From contig CAUYUJ010016161.1 of assembly GCA_963575745.1 (NCBI GenBank), positions 256,168 through 292,802 of the forward strand: a stretch of 36,635 nucleotides of DNA, read 5' to 3'. The stretch comes from Prorocentrum cordatum (Eukaryota; Sar; Dinophyceae; Prorocentrales; Prorocentraceae). The notes under the pieces were generated by a model, which worked only from the letters and a program-made list of their open reading frames with translations, was not told where the DNA came from and searched no databases. A program made the translations under genes and the position numbers. Positions 36,440 through 36,635 of the stretch are shown here, one piece after another; within the stretch, counting starts at the first letter, position 1; every line of letters begins with the position of its first letter.

Positions 36440-36635
36440 GGGCGTTCCTGGCGGCAGCCACCCGAGCGCCTTGCTGGCACTCCTCGCCCGCTTGCTGCCA
36501 GGCGCGCCAGCAGGCCGCCGGCGCCAGGGCCGCACAGGAGGAGGCGGCGCGCGAGCTGGCGCCAGGGCCGCAGGAAAACCACCGCAGCGGAGCGGCGCCC
36601 TCACCCCTCCATCATTCCTTCTCCTCCTCCTCCCT
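36440..36635. other. GC-rich end of window; weak coiled-coil-like shard, then CTCC repeat
   Basis: After CTTGCTGCCAG (about 36501) one plus frame reads ARQQAAGARAAQEEAARELA, like the other shards. The last bases (CTCCTCCTCCTCCCT) begin another CCT array. Confidence 0.25.

Overview
The window looks like nuclear DNA of a dinoflagellate; I cannot name the genus. Four observations support this. (1) A near-match (17 of 21 bases by eye) to the dinoflagellate trans-spliced leader is embedded in genomic DNA at 31925-31945. (2) An intronless gene with a signal-plus-transit-like leader (32091-33026) encodes a DUF1995 (LPA3-type) plastid protein. (3) LINE-like retroelements carry domains I associate with dinoflagellate elements, such as a W-C-x2-C-N-C-x-C zinc finger and a C-terminal methyltransferase-like module. 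(4) Gene density is very low, in GC-rich DNA full of GGA/TCC microsatellites and foldback repeats.

Layout. 1-5626 (minus) is a long non-LTR retroelement, 'LINE-A'. Its 3' end lies beyond the window start. In coding order it has an RNase H domain (5'-truncated at a TCC array), an EEP/APE endonuclease, a reverse transcriptase, two Cys2-His-type zinc fingers and a C-terminal methyltransferase-like domain. Most of its reading-frame changes sit on or beside homopolymers. 5627-9460 is non-coding satellite DNA: a TCC array, clustered CCGTGCGGTGA motifs, ~75-bp and ~42-bp tandem repeats, and a compound unit present at 6484-7032 and 8800-9455. 9460-13800 has two weak exon candidates and several foldbacks, including a 154-bp near-palindrome and a perfect 19-bp hairpin. 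14038-14604 (minus) is a detached, better preserved methyltransferase-like module lying between two CCT arrays.

14770-23660 is almost entirely repeats: three copies of a ~200-bp dispersed repeat, paired ~160-bp inverted-repeat elements, a ~565-bp foldback with ~220-bp arms, a 171-bp MITE with perfect 15-bp terminal repeats, and many GAG/CTC, GAT and CT arrays. 24290-27230 holds decayed coding DNA: a possible RT remnant, an unassigned minus-strand protein broken by a stop and frameshifts, and a possible LTR-element primer-binding site. 27921-31255 (plus) is 'LINE-B', a decayed element with a zinc-finger/coiled-coil ORF1, an endonuclease and the first half of an RT. A 111-bp foldback is inserted in its endonuclease.

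31925-33026 is the one convincing host gene: spliced-leader relict, 5' leader with a short upstream ORF, then the DUF1995 CDS. The relict and the absence of introns suggest a retrogene made from a trans-spliced mRNA. 33027-36635 is non-coding apart from a short candidate terminal exon at 34221-34319 and coiled-coil-like shards beside GC-rich microsatellites. No rRNA, tRNA, CRISPR or operon structure was seen. The picture is a host retrogene among layers of retroelements, foldbacks and microsatellites rather than a set of cooperating genes.
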